Positions 38,465 to 50,170 of a DNA stretch of 59,385 nucleotides are shown here, in pieces. Position 1 is the stretch's first letter. Each line of letters opens with the position of its first letter. The DNA comes from Magnetospirillum sp. UT-4 (GTDB taxonomy: Bacteria; Pseudomonadota; Alphaproteobacteria; Rhodospirillales; Magnetospirillaceae): NCBI RefSeq assembly GCF_902729435.1, contig NZ_CACVCG010000047.1:1-59385 (forward strand). Reading direction: 5' to 3'. The position numbers were made by a program, and so were the translations under genes. A model generated the notes under the pieces. That model worked only from the letters and a program-made list of their open reading frames with translations, searched no databases and had not been told where the DNA came from.

Positions 38465-39415
38465 ATGGATGCGGTGTTGACCGGCCTGCGGGCGGCGGCG
38501 GAGCCGACCCGGCTGCGCCTGCTGGCGCTGCTTGCCCAGGGCGACCTCACCGTCACCGAGCTGACCGGCATCCTGGGCCAGAGCCAGCCGCGCGTCTCTC
38601 GCCACCTGAAGCTGATGTGCGACTCCGGCCTGCTGGAACGCTACCCCGAGGGCGCCTGGGTGTTCTACCGCCTCGCCGCCAAGGGGAACGGCGCCGAGCT
38701 GGCCCGCGCCCTGCTGCCGCTGCTGCCCGAGGCCGACGCCACCCTGGGCCTCGACCGCCAGCGCCTGGATTCGGTGCGCGCCGCCCGCGCCGCCCGTGCC
38801 CAGGCCTATTTCACCGAGAACGCCGCCCGCTGGGACGAGATGCGCTCGCTGCATGCCGACCAGGCCGAGGTCGATCGCGCCCTGGTCGCCGCCATCACCG
38901 GGCGCCGGGTGCGCGACCTGGTCGACATGGGCACCGGCACCGGGCGGGTGCTGCAGGCCCTGGCCGCCCACGTCGAGCAGGGAATCGGCCTCGATTTCTC
39001 GCGGGAGATGCTGGCGGTGGCGCGCGCCAACCTGGAACGGGCCGGCATCCGCAACTGCATGGTGCGCCAGGGCGACATCACCCAGTTGCCGCTGCCCGCC
39101 GCCTCGGCCGACCTGGTCACCATCCACCAGGTGCTGCACTACGCCGCCGAGCCGGCCCTGGTGGTGGCCGAGGCGGCCCGCGTGCTGCGGCCCGGCGGGC
39201 TGCTGGTGGCGGTCGACCTCGCCCCCCACGACCTGGAAGCCTTGCGCGACCAGCACGCCCACCGCCGCCTCGGCTTCGCCGATTCCGAAGTGGCGGACTG
39301 GTTTCGCGCCGCCGGCCTGACGCCCGGCCCCATCGCCCGGCTGCCCGGCCACCCCTTGACGGTGGTGCTGTGGCAGGCCGACAAAGCCATCGAAACCGCA
39401 GGAGCCCGCCCGTGA
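38465..39415 (+). CDS. sahR: ArsR-type regulator fused to a SAM methyltransferase-like domain (SahR-like)
   Basis: 316 residues. Residues about 1-95 are an ArsR winged helix (PTRLRLLALLAQGDLTVTEL, GQSQPRVSRHLKLMCDSGLL); residues about 125-310 are a Rossmann methyltransferase fold with VDMGTGTGRVLQAL. In the SahR family this second domain senses S-adenosylhomocysteine rather than methylating. A gaggggagg ribosome-binding site precedes the ATG, and a palindromic operator lies 32 bases upstream. GTGA overlap with metF shows coupling. It probably controls its own operon, including metF. Confidence 0.85.
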   Translation: MDAVLTGLRAAAEPTRLRLLALLAQGDLTVTELTGILGQSQPRVSRHLKLMCDSGLLERYPEGAWVFYRLAAKGNGAELARALLPLLPEADATLGLDRQRLDSVRAARAARAQAYFTENAARWDEMRSLHADQAEVDRALVAAITGRRVRDLVDMGTGTGRVLQALAAHVEQGIGLDFSREMLAVARANLERAGIRNCMVRQGDITQLPLPAASADLVTIHQVLHYAAEPALVVAEAARVLRPGGLLVAVDLAPHDLEALRDQHAHRRLGFADSEVADWFRAAGLTPGPIARLPGHPLTVVLWQADKAIETAGARP

Positions 39416-40299
39416 GCCGCCAACTCCCCATCGCCGCCGCCGCCCGCCCGGTGGCGGTGTCGTTCGAATTCTTCCCGCCCAAGACCGAGAAGATGCAGGC
39501 GACCCTGTGGGACTGCATCAAGCGCCTGGAGCCCTTGGCCCCCAGCTTCGTCTCGGTGACCTACGGCGCCGGCGGCACCACCCGCGAGCGCACCCACGAG
39601 ACGGTGGTCCGCATCGCCCGCGAGACCGGCCTGAAGGCCGCCGCCCACCTCACCTGCGTCGGCCACGCCAAGGGCGAGGTGGACGACATCGCGCGGCGCT
39701 ACTGGGACGAGGGCGTGCGGCACATCGTCGCGTTGCGCGGCGATGCCCCCGAGGGCAGCGGTCCCTATGTCCCCACCCCGGGCGGCTATGCCTATGCCGC
39801 CGATCTGGTGGCCGGGCTGAAGCGCATCGCCGATTTCGAGATTTCCGTCGCCGCCTATCCGGAAGTCCACCCCGACGCGCCCGATGCCGCCTTCGACCTC
39901 GACAATCTGAAGCGCAAGGTCGATGCCGGCGCCACCCGCGCCATCACCCAGTACTTCTTCGACGTCGATGTCTATCGCCGCTTCATCGACCGGGCGCGGG
40001 CCGCCGGCATCACCGTGCCCATCGTGCCCGGCATCCTGCCGGTGACCAACTTCGCCCAGGTGCAGAAGTTCTCGGCCGCCTGCGGCGCCACCGTGCCGGG
40101 CTGGATGGCCAAGCTGTTCGAGGGCCTCGACGACGACCCCGAAACCCGCCGCCTGGTCGCCGCCACCGTGGCCGCCGAGCAATGCCGGGCCCTGGCGGCG
40201 GACGGGGTCGACCAGTTCCATTTCTACACGCTGAACCGCGCCGATCTGGCCTATGCGATCTCGCATATCCTGGGCGTGCGGCCGGCGCGGAGCGCGTGA
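39412..40299 (+). CDS. metF: 5,10-methylenetetrahydrofolate reductase
   Basis: 295 residues with GTG start overlapping the sahR stop. Motifs: VSFEFFPPKTEKM, SVTYGAGGTTRERT, AAHLTCVGH, IVALRGDAPEG, and QYFFDVDVYRRFID. The FAD enzyme makes 5-methyl-THF for MetH. The last 60 bases (from about 40238) recur at 40491-40552, and a second stop-containing repeat of the tail follows immediately (40300-40320). The protein itself is full length. Confidence 0.96.
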   Translation: MSRQLPIAAAARPVAVSFEFFPPKTEKMQATLWDCIKRLEPLAPSFVSVTYGAGGTTRERTHETVVRIARETGLKAAAHLTCVGHAKGEVDDIARRYWDEGVRHIVALRGDAPEGSGPYVPTPGGYAYAADLVAGLKRIADFEISVAAYPEVHPDAPDAAFDLDNLKRKVDAGATRAITQYFFDVDVYRRFIDRARAAGITVPIVPGILPVTNFAQVQKFSAACGATVPGWMAKLFEGLDDDPETRRLVAATVAAEQCRALAADGVDQFHFYTLNRADLAYAISHILGVRPARSA

Positions 40300-40330
40300 C
40301 TGCCGGCGCGGAGCGCGTGATTGAATGTGA

Positions 40331-40430
40331 GTGAACCACAGAGGCACAGAGACACAGAGAAGGCACAGAGAAAAAATTTCTCTTCCCCTTCTCTGTGACT
40401 CCTCTGTGCCTCTGTGTCTCTGTGGTGAAT
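40331..40430. repeat. Long intergenic hairpin of cacagag units
   Basis: The left arm carries gaaccacagaggcacagaga, repeated cacagag, and the right arm is its near-complement, ending ctctgtggtgaat. It belongs to the same family as 48004-48086. Located between metF and the chimeric mini-ORF. Confidence 0.8.
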
Positions 40431-40471
40431 AAACCATCGGCCGCGACGCAGCCGCCGACGAGGAAAAAGAC

Positions 40472-40552
40472 ATGACCGACATTCTCAACAGCGCCGATCT
40501 GGCCTATGCGATCTCGCATATCCTGGGCGTGCGGCCGGCGCGGAGCGCGTGA
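40472..40552 (+). pseudogene. Chimeric mini-ORF: metH start joined to metF end
   Basis: 26 codons. The first five (MTDIL, with a gaggaaaaagac ribosome-binding site upstream) match the start of metH; the rest (SADLAYAISHILGVRPARSA) matches the last 20 residues of MetF, with the same stop. The metF-like part is a direct repeat of 40238-40299. This looks like a scar of duplication in the metF-metH interval rather than a gene. Confidence 0.75.
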
Positions 40553-40554
40553 TC

Positions 40555-40606
40555 GCTCCCTCCCTCGCCCGCCTGCGGGAGAGGGAGGGCCGGGGAGGGA
40601 GAGGGC
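40555..40606. repeat. Left inverted repeat flanking the DUF559 gene
   Basis: Contains ctcgcccgcctgcgggag and ends gggagggagagggc. It is the inverted counterpart of 40982-41027. Confidence 0.75.
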
Positions 40607-40622
40607 CAACGGAGCGTGCCGC

Positions 40623-41050
40623 ATGGTGACCTGGAAACCGCATTCGGCGACCGAAAGGGCGCGACAGCTCAGGCAGGAAAATGCCACCGAGGCGGAGAAG
40701 GCCTTATGGCGTCGCCTGCAGGCGAAGCAGTTGAACGGCAGCAAATGGAGGCGCCAGCATCCCATCGGCCCCTACTTCGCCGACTTCGTCTGCCACGAAT
40801 ACGGCCTGATCGTGGAACTGGACGGCGGGCAGCACGGCCTGCCGGACCATCAGGCCCACGACCGCCGCCGCGCGGACTATCTGGAGAGCCTGGGATTCAA
40901 GATCCTCCGCTACTGGAACAACGAAGTGCTTGAGAACATCGAGGGCGTCCTGGAAACGCTGGCGCAGGCCCTGGCCGGGCGGCCCTCTCCCCCCACCCCC
41001 CTCTCCCGCAAGCGGGCGAGGGGGAGCACGTCAACGACGGAACCGAATCA

Positions 41051-41054
<4 letters not shown>
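40623..41054 (+). CDS. DUF559 endonuclease-like protein
   Basis: 143 residues. The Vsr-like/PD-(D/E)xK core is intact: TEAEKALWRRLQAKQLNG, WRRQHPIGPYFADFV, LIVELDGGQHG, DRRRADYLESLGFKILRYWN. DUF559 genes are widespread small nucleases without known role. The last about 25 residues (PSPPTPLSRKRARGSTSTTE) are read through the right inverted repeat, so the true domain ends near residue 120. The stop overlaps the metH ATG. The gene and its two flanking repeats form a 473-bp unit between metF and metH. Confidence 0.85.
40982..41027. repeat. Right inverted repeat flanking the DUF559 gene
   Basis: gccctctcc...ctctcccgcaagcgggcgag...gggagc. The reverse complement aligns with 40555-40606 over most of its length. 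It includes the small palindrome cccgcaagcggg. Confidence 0.75.
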
Positions 41055-44518
<3,464 letters not shown>

Positions 44519-44608
44519 GGCGTTACGCCGCTGTCGCACTCAGTCGATTATTCATGATATTCTAACGGCTGGGTGCTAACCAACACGGGGAAGTATGAAG
44601 GATTGACG

Positions 44609-45250
44609 ATGGCCGGTGGCGATAACGTCATAAGAGCATTCACGGCGGAGCAGGTGGTGCGGCTTACCGGACTGAGCAAGCGCCAGCTCGCTGAGTGGGA
44701 CCGGATCGGATTCTTTGCGCCGCAGTATGCAGTGGAGGACCGTCGTTCGCATTTTTCGCGCATTTATTCCTTCAAGGACGTAGTGGGGCTTCGGACCATT
44801 AGCCTGCTGCGCGGGGGGTACGCCGTACCCCTCAAACACCTTAAGGAAGTTGCCGCCGAACTTTCTAAACGCATGGCCACATGGGCAGACGTCCGACTGT
44901 ACGTCTGGAACCGGCAGGTTTGTTGGGACGACCCGGAGACCGGCAAGCCTATTGGTGTCACCAGTGGCCAGTACGCGTTGCTGGAAATTTCCGACATCAT
45001 GACCGAGATGCGCCAGGAAGCGGAGCGCCTTAACCGTCGCGACCAGTCGGAAATTGGGAAAATTGAACGCCACAGATATGTCGCGCACAATGCCGCAGTG
45101 GTGGCGGGCACCAGGATTCGCGTCTCGACTATTATGCGGTTTGTCGAGGCGGGGTATACGGCATCGGCCATCGTTGCAGAATTTCCGTCGCTGACCGAGG
45201 CCGACGTTGAAGGCGTCATTCGACAGCAAAAGAGCGGCGCCGCAGCTTGA
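44609..45250 (+). CDS. MerR-type HTH and DUF433 antitoxin
   Basis: 213 residues. Residues about 8-60 resemble a MerR winged helix (FTAEQVVRLTGLSKRQLAEW), and the C-terminal part is DUF433 (VVAGTRIRVSTIMRFVEAGY, IVAEFPSLTEADVEGVI), a VapB-type antitoxin fold. Coding sequence is more AT-rich than the surrounding genes. Its stop overlaps a TTG start of the PIN-like gene. It should bind its own promoter and neutralise the toxin. Confidence 0.85.
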   Translation: MAGGDNVIRAFTAEQVVRLTGLSKRQLAEWDRIGFFAPQYAVEDRRSHFSRIYSFKDVVGLRTISLLRGGYAVPLKHLKEVAAELSKRMATWADVRLYVWNRQVCWDDPETGKPIGVTSGQYALLEISDIMTEMRQEAERLNRRDQSEIGKIERHRYVAHNAAVVAGTRIRVSTIMRFVEAGYTASAIVAEFPSLTEADVEGVIRQQKSGAAA

Positions 45251-45651
45251 CCGCGACGCGCCTACGCCTCAGCCTGGTCTTGGATGAAGGGGTGCCCGTC
45301 TCCGTTGGAAAAGCGTTTCAGGAGGCTGGTCATGAAGTGCATTGGTTCAACGACGTCTTTACGAAAGGTGCCCCCGACCCGCTTGTCGCTACTGTCGCGC
45401 AATTGAACGAATGGGTGCTTATCGCGCTGGACGGCGATATGAAGCAACTGGCCAAGTCAGCAGGGATTGGGCACCGGTCATTCTCAAAATTGAGTTTAAT
45501 CAAATTGTCCTGCGACGAGACTGTCGCTGCAGCTCGGGTAAGGGTCTGTATGTCGCTTATCGAGCATGAGTGGCATAATGGCGTAACCAATGGCGCCGAC
45601 CGATGCCTTTTTCTGGAAATTGGCAATTCCTGGATACGGTCTAACCGTTAG
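45247..45651 (+). CDS. PIN-like toxin (DUF5615 family)
   Basis: 134 residues. LVLDEGVPVSVGKAFQEAGH, then IALDGDMKQLAKSAG, give the conserved acidic residues of the PIN-like nuclease; GAPDPLVATVAQLNEWVLIA is also typical. Probably an RNase toxin of a type II system with the upstream MerR-DUF433 protein. Start TTG at 45247 is inferred from the four-base overlap with the antitoxin stop. A third cytotoxic function has not been shown for this family generally. Confidence 0.8.
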   Translation: MTATRLRLSLVLDEGVPVSVGKAFQEAGHEVHWFNDVFTKGAPDPLVATVAQLNEWVLIALDGDMKQLAKSAGIGHRSFSKLSLIKLSCDETVAAARVRVCMSLIEHEWHNGVTNGADRCLFLEIGNSWIRSNR

Positions 45652-45717
45652 GCGGTCCAAAGAGTTCGCCACCACACCATGGTCAGCCCGAAACGTTTGC
45701 GCTAAGGTCCGGGCGTC

Positions 45718-46068
45718 ATGACGCGCACCATCTACCACATGTGCCGAGCCGAGGAATGGGCTGCCGCCCAGGCTGACGGCGCCTATCGCGGGTCGTCCCA
45801 GGACGCGGGCGACGGCTTCATCCATTTCTCCACCGCCCTTCAAGTGGAGGAGAGCGCGGCGAAGCATCGCGCCGGGCAGGACGGGCTGGTGCTGCTGGCG
45901 GTGGACGGGGCGGTGCTGGGGCCGGCGCTGAAGTGGGAGGCGTCGCGGGGCGGCCAGCTGTTCCCGCACCTCTACGGCCCGCTGCCGGTGAACGCGGTCA
46001 AGGCGGTGCGCGACCTGCCGCTGGACCCCGCCTCCGGGCGCCACATCTTTCCCAAGCTCGAGGACTGA
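45718..46068 (+). CDS. DUF952 family protein
   Basis: 116 residues. IYHMCRAEEWAAAQADGAYR, DGFIHFSTALQVEESAAKH and FPHLYGPLPVNAVKAVRDLP are diagnostic of DUF952. Function unknown; structures resemble ADP-ribosyl-binding or glutathione-transferase-like folds. The stop lies one base before the pyrD GTG. Confidence 0.88.
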   Translation: MTRTIYHMCRAEEWAAAQADGAYRGSSQDAGDGFIHFSTALQVEESAAKHRAGQDGLVLLAVDGAVLGPALKWEASRGGQLFPHLYGPLPVNAVKAVRDLPLDPASGRHIFPKLED

Positions 46069-46069
46069 C

Positions 46070-47128
46070 GTGTTCGACTACTACCACTGGGCCGGGCCGC
46101 TGATCCGCGCCTTCGATCCCGAGACCGCCCACGGCCTGGCCATCCGCGCCCTGAAATGGGGGCTGGTGCCGGCCCAGAAGCGGGTGGCGGCGCCGTCGCT
46201 GGAGGTGGCGCTGTGGGGGCTGCGGTTCCCCAATCCGGTCGGCCTCGCCGCCGGCTTCGACAAGAATGCCGAGGTGCCCGATGCCATGCTGCGCCAGGGC
46301 TTCGGCTTCGTCGAGATCGGCTCGGTGACACCCCGGCCGCAGCCGGGCAATCCCCGCCCGCGCATGTTCCGCCTGACCGAGGACGCGGCGGTGATCAACC
46401 GCATGGGCTTCAACAACCAGGGCCTCGACCGGGTGGCGGCGCGGCTGGAGGCACGGCCGCGCATCGGCATCGTCGGCGCCAATCTGGGCAAGAACAAGGA
46501 CACCGAGGACGCCGCCTCGGACTACGAGAAGGGCGCCGCCCGGCTGGGGCCGCTGGCCGATTACGTGGTCATCAACGTCTCGTCGCCCAACACCCCGGGC
46601 CTGCGCGCGCTGCAGGGGCGCGATCAGCTGGAGGGGCTGGTCGGCCGCACCCGCGCCGCCCTCGAGGCTGCCACCAAGGGGGCCAAGCGGCCGCCGCTGC
46701 TGCTGAAGATCGCCCCCGACCTCACCGAGGCCGACCTGGTCGATATCGCGAGCGTGGCGCTGGACGGGGCGCTGGACGGGCTGATGATCTCCAACACCAC
46801 CATCGCCCGGCCGGACAGCCTGCGCTCGCCCCAGGCCGGCGAATCCGGCGGGCTGTCGGGCGCGCCGCTGTTCGAGCCCTCCACCGCCGTGCTGGCCCGC
46901 ATGTACGCCCTGACCGAGGGGCGGCTGCCGCTGGTGGGGGTGGGCGGCATCGCCTCGGGCGCTGACGCCTATGCCAAGATCCGCGCCGGCGCCTCGCTGG
47001 TGCAGCTTTATTCGGCCCTGGTCTATCACGGCCCCGCCCTGGTCGCCCGCATCAACCGCGAGCTGGCCGCCCTGCTGGCCCGCGACGGCCACGCTTCGGT
47101 GGCCGACGCGGTGGGGAGCGCGGCATGA
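46070..47128 (+). CDS. pyrD: Dihydroorotate dehydrogenase (quinone), class 2
   Basis: 352 residues starting GTG. A short N-terminal amphipathic segment for membrane binding precedes PNPVGLAAGFDKNAEVPDAM; catalytic Ser is in NVSSPNTPGLRALQGR; FMN site VGVGGIASGADAYAKIRAG. It oxidises dihydroorotate in pyrimidine synthesis and passes electrons to quinone. ATGA overlap with the HAD gene. Confidence 0.97.
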   Translation: MFDYYHWAGPLIRAFDPETAHGLAIRALKWGLVPAQKRVAAPSLEVALWGLRFPNPVGLAAGFDKNAEVPDAMLRQGFGFVEIGSVTPRPQPGNPRPRMFRLTEDAAVINRMGFNNQGLDRVAARLEARPRIGIVGANLGKNKDTEDAASDYEKGAARLGPLADYVVINVSSPNTPGLRALQGRDQLEGLVGRTRAALEAATKGAKRPPLLLKIAPDLTEADLVDIASVALDGALDGLMISNTTIARPDSLRSPQAGESGGLSGAPLFEPSTAVLARMYALTEGRLPLVGVGGIASGADAYAKIRAGASLVQLYSALVYHGPALVARINRELAALLARDGHASVADAVGSAA

Positions 47129-47991
47129 GGGTGCCGCTGATCCCCGGCCTCGCCGCCCTGGCCGAGCAGGCCGACGGCTATCTCCTCGATTTGTGGGGGG
47201 TGATCCATGACGGCGTCGTCGCCTATGCCGGCGCCGGCGAGACCCTGCGGGCCATCCGCGCCGCCGGCAAGCGCACCCTGCTGCTGTCCAACGCGCCCCG
47301 GCGCGGCGCCACCCTGGTCGAGCAGCTGAGCCGCCTGGGGCTGCCGCGCCACCTCTATGACGAGGTGCTGTCCTCGGGCGATGCGGTGCACCTGGAACTG
47401 GAGCGCCGCAGCGATCCGTTCTTCGCCGATCTCGGGCGCCGGCTCTACCATATGGGGCCGGAGCGCGACACCAGCGTGTTCGACGGACTGGATTACCGCT
47501 CGGTCGGCATCGACGAGGCCGACTTCATCGTCAATACCGGGCCGGTCGACCTGGAGGAGACCATCGCCGAGTACCAGCCGGTGCTGGACCGGGCCATCGC
47601 CCGGCGCCTGCCCATGGTCTGCGCCAATCCCGACCATGTGGTGATGCGCCAGGGCCGGGCCATCATGTGCGCCGGCGCCATCGCCAGCCATTACCAGGCC
47701 ATGGGCGGCCGCGTCGCCATGCGCGGCAAGCCCGACCCGGCCATCTACACGGTGGCGCTGGAGCGGCTGGGCTGCGCCGCCGACCGGGTGCTGGCGGTGG
47801 GCGACGCGCTGCACACCGACGTCAAGGGCGCCAATGCCGCCGGCCTGCGGGCGGTGTTCGTGACCCAGGGGATCCACGCCGCCGAGCTGGGCATCGAGCC
47901 GGGCGCCGAACCCGAACCCGCCCGCCTGGCCGAGGTGGTGGCCGCGCACGGCGAAATCCCGCTGGCGGCGATGGCGACGTTCCGGTGGTAG
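47125..47991 (+). CDS. HAD-superfamily hydrolase, class IIA (TIGR01459 type)
   Basis: 288 residues. Motif I DLWGVIHDG, motif II LLLSNAPRRG, motif III region MRGKPDPAIYTVAL, motif IV GDALHTDVKGANAAGL. A phosphatase of the NagD-like group; substrate unknown. Overlaps pyrD by four bases, a conserved alphaproteobacterial pairing. Confidence 0.93.
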   Translation: MRVPLIPGLAALAEQADGYLLDLWGVIHDGVVAYAGAGETLRAIRAAGKRTLLLSNAPRRGATLVEQLSRLGLPRHLYDEVLSSGDAVHLELERRSDPFFADLGRRLYHMGPERDTSVFDGLDYRSVGIDEADFIVNTGPVDLEETIAEYQPVLDRAIARRLPMVCANPDHVVMRQGRAIMCAGAIASHYQAMGGRVAMRGKPDPAIYTVALERLGCAADRVLAVGDALHTDVKGANAAGLRAVFVTQGIHAAELGIEPGAEPEPARLAEVVAAHGEIPLAAMATFRW

Positions 47992-48003
47992 AAAAGTAAG
48001 GGG

Positions 48004-48086
48004 TTCACCACAAAGACACAAAGAACACGAAGAAATAAAATTCTTATTTTCTCTTTCTTGGTGTCCTTTGTGTCTTTGTGGTGAAT
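48004..48086. repeat. Long intergenic hairpin of cacaaag units
   Basis: ttcaccacaaagacacaaag on the left and cctttgtgtctttgtggtga on the right form a long stem. Same design as the cacagag hairpin at 40331-40430. Lies between the HAD gene and the reductase. Confidence 0.8.
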
Positions 48087-48110
48087 CTATTGTTTTTTCG
48101 GAGTCGATAG

Positions 48111-49133
48111 ATGACGCACGAGACCGATGTGGTGGTGGTGGGCGCCGGGCCGGTGGGCCTGTTCGCGGTGTTCGAATGCGGCATGGTCAAGCTGCGCTGC
48201 CACGTGGTCGATGCCCTCGACGCGGTGGGTGGCCAGTGCGCCGCCCTTTATCCGGAAAAGCCCATCTACGACGTCCCCGGCCATCCCGCCATCCTGGCCG
48301 CCGACCTGATCGCCCGGCTCGAGGCCCAGGCGGCGCCGTTCCATCCGGTGATGCATCTGGGCCGCCGCATGAACGGGCTGGAGCGGCAGGGCGAGGTCTG
48401 GCGCTGCACCCTGTCCGACGGCACCGACATCCTGGCCAAGGCGGTGATCGTCGCCGCCGGCGGCGGCGCCTTCGGCCCCAACCGGCCGCCGCTGGACGGC
48501 ATCGAGGGCTTCGAGGGCCAGGGTCCGGGCCGCGGCGTGCACTATTTCGTCACCCGGCGCGAGGATTACCGGGGCCGGCGCGTGGTCATCGCCGGCGGTG
48601 GCGATTCGGCGGTGGACTGGGCCATCTCGCTGGCCGAGGTGGCGGCGTCGGTGGCGGTGGTGCATCGCCGCCCGAAATTCCGCGCCGCCCCGGAATCCGA
48701 GGCGCGCCTGAAGGCGCTGTCCGAATCCGGCGCGGTGGAACTGGTGGTGCCCTACCAGCTGCACGGCCTCGAGGCCGCCCCCGGCGGCGCCCTGGCGGCG
48801 GTCACCGTGGCGACGCTGGAGGGCCAGACCCGCCGCCTGGAGGCCGACGCCCTGCTGCCCTTCTTCGGGCTGGCCAGCGATCTGGGACCCATCGCCGAAT
48901 GGGGCCTGGCCCTGGAGCGCAACACGGTGGCGGTCGATCCCGCCACCATGGCCACCACTACCCCGGGCATCTTCGCCGCCGGCGACGTCTGCACCTATCC
49001 CGGCAAGCTGAAGCTGATCCTGAGCGGCTTCGCCGAAGCCGCCCGCGCCGCCCACTCCGCCCGCGCCCACACCCACCCGGACGAGGCCCTGCACTTCGAG
49101 CACTCCACCACCTCGGGCGTGCCGGCAGCGTAA
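48111..49133 (+). CDS. Ferredoxin-NADP reductase (thioredoxin-reductase-like type)
   Basis: 340 residues. FAD motif VVVVGAGPVGLFAVFECGM, family signature ALYPEKPIYDVPGHP, NADPH motif VIAGGGDSAVDWAI, C-terminal GIFAAGDVCTYPGKLKLI. No CxxC redox motif, so it is an FNR rather than thioredoxin reductase. It reduces NADP with electrons from ferredoxin or runs the reverse way. A Rop-like nitrogen-fixation-associated protein gene lies 400 bases downstream, hinting at low-potential electron supply. Confidence 0.9.
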   Translation: MTHETDVVVVGAGPVGLFAVFECGMVKLRCHVVDALDAVGGQCAALYPEKPIYDVPGHPAILAADLIARLEAQAAPFHPVMHLGRRMNGLERQGEVWRCTLSDGTDILAKAVIVAAGGGAFGPNRPPLDGIEGFEGQGPGRGVHYFVTRREDYRGRRVVIAGGGDSAVDWAISLAEVAASVAVVHRRPKFRAAPESEARLKALSESGAVELVVPYQLHGLEAAPGGALAAVTVATLEGQTRRLEADALLPFFGLASDLGPIAEWGLALERNTVAVDPATMATTTPGIFAAGDVCTYPGKLKLILSGFAEAARAAHSARAHTHPDEALHFEHSTTSGVPAA

Positions 49134-49213
49134 CGCGGGTTCGGCGTCGGAGTACCTTCCGAGATTCCGTTCGGGCAATGGCGGCCCTCGCCCGCGTGGG
49201 CCATTTCCCCGCC

Positions 49214-49453
49214 ATGCGCATCACCCTGGCCGTCCTGTTCAGCCTTGCCGCCCTTCCCGCCGCCGCCGCGCCGGAGCACCTGCTGGTGCGCTGGCCCGCC
49301 AGCGGCGCCTGCGAGGTGCGCGTCTCGGTGCCGCACTGGAGCGGCCAGTGGCAGCGCCTGGGCGGCTATCCCAGCCGGGCCGAGGCCGAGAAGGCGCTGG
49401 CCGCGTCCATGCGCAGCGGGGTGTGCCGCGCCGTCCGACAGGGCAGAAAATAG
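49214..49453 (+). CDS. Small secreted protein
   Basis: 79 residues. Signal peptide MRITLAVLFSLAALPAAA, then a 60-residue mature part with two Cys (ASGACEVRV and SGVCRAVR) likely forming a disulfide, and YPSRAEAEKALAASM like a SPOR-type helix. Start chosen to give the signal peptide; ATG at 49178 is in the same frame but would mask it. Role unknown. Confidence 0.65.
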   Translation: MRITLAVLFSLAALPAAAAPEHLLVRWPASGACEVRVSVPHWSGQWQRLGGYPSRAEAEKALAASMRSGVCRAVRQGRK

Positions 49454-49535
49454 GCATCCGGCGCGATTGCCTTCTGTTTGTGCAATGCGTTAAAGTCGCA
49501 GTCTGCTTCCGCCGAAGCCAGACTGCGAGCGAGTG

Positions 49536-49733
49536 ATGAGCGACATCGACACCCTGAAGGCCGAAATCAAGAAGCTGTCGACCCAGGCGACCCAGGCCAA
49601 GATGGACCTGCACGACCTGTCCGAGGAGCTGCCCGTCAACTGGGAGACCATCCCCCAGGTGGCGGAACGCTGCCATGCCCTGCACGCCAGGCTGGCCGAG
49701 GCGCGGGCCAAGCTGAAGGCGGCCGGCGGCTGA
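49536..49733 (+). CDS. Rop-like family protein (nitrogen-fixation-associated)
   Basis: 65 residues, an antiparallel two-helix protein. LKAEIKKLSTQATQAKMDLH followed by DLSEELPVNWETIPQVAERC is the Rop-like (PF05082, CCE_0567-like) signature. Relatives usually lie in nif clusters near ferredoxins. No nif genes are in this window. The name refers to fold; plasmid copy-number control is not implied. Confidence 0.85.
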   Translation: MSDIDTLKAEIKKLSTQATQAKMDLHDLSEELPVNWETIPQVAERCHALHARLAEARAKLKAAGG

Positions 49734-49754
49734 GGCGCCGGCCTGCGCTCATAT

Positions 49755-49825
49755 CAAGCGGGAGCTTCGTCTCATTCGGGCCTCATCCTGAGGAGCCGCC
49801 GCAGGCGGCGTCTCGAAGGATGAGG
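49755..49825. repeat. REP-like palindromic repeat, full copy
   Basis: cctcatcctgaggagccgcc, then gcaggcggcgtctcgaagga and tgagg, forms a long imperfect hairpin (49781-49825). The 26 bases to its left also match the copy at 1-60, so the repeat unit is larger than the hairpin. Confidence 0.85.
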
Positions 49826-49853
49826 CTACGGGTAGGGAATGGGGCACCCCGCC

Positions 49854-50111
49854 CTAATCCGTCCTGCGCCGCCCCATGGCCAGGCGGTAGAGGAACAGGA
49901 TCAACACCGCACCGACCACGGCGCCGATGAAGCCGGCCGCCTGGTCGGTGCCGTACCAGCCCAGGGCGCGGCCGGCCCAGGTCGCCAGCAATGCGCCGCC
50001 GATGCCCAGCAGGATGGTGACGATGAAGCCGCCGGGGTCGCGCCCCGGCATCAGCAGTTTGGCGACGATGCCGGCCAGCAGGCCGATGACGATGGCGAAG
50101 ATGAACGACAT
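49854..50111 (-). CDS. GlsB/YeaQ/YmgE family stress-response membrane protein
   Basis: 85 residues with three membrane helices. GLLAGIVAKLLMPGRDPGGF and TILLGIGGALLATWAGRALG are diagnostic. These small proteins are induced by envelope or general stress; molecular role unknown. Same strand as murI, 59 bases downstream of it. Confidence 0.93.
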   Translation of the reverse strand: MSFIFAIVIGLLAGIVAKLLMPGRDPGGFIVTILLGIGGALLATWAGRALGWYGTDQAAGFIGAVVGAVLILFLYRLAMGRRRTD

Positions 50112-50170
50112 GGGGCCTCTCCCGCAGCGGGTTGCGGAAGGTTAACGGCCGCCGGGTCCGCGGGGTTCCG

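Noticed and set aside
38189-41050. SAM, SAH or cobalamin riboswitch upstream of metF or metH
   Set aside because: No B12 box or SAM-II-like pseudoknot core is visible; the palindromic operator before sahR explains regulation better.
44519-45717. Short ctaacgg-type sequences on both sides of the toxin-antitoxin pair as terminal repeats
   Set aside because: The match is only about 8 bases and not clearly inverted or direct at the edges, so it could be chance.
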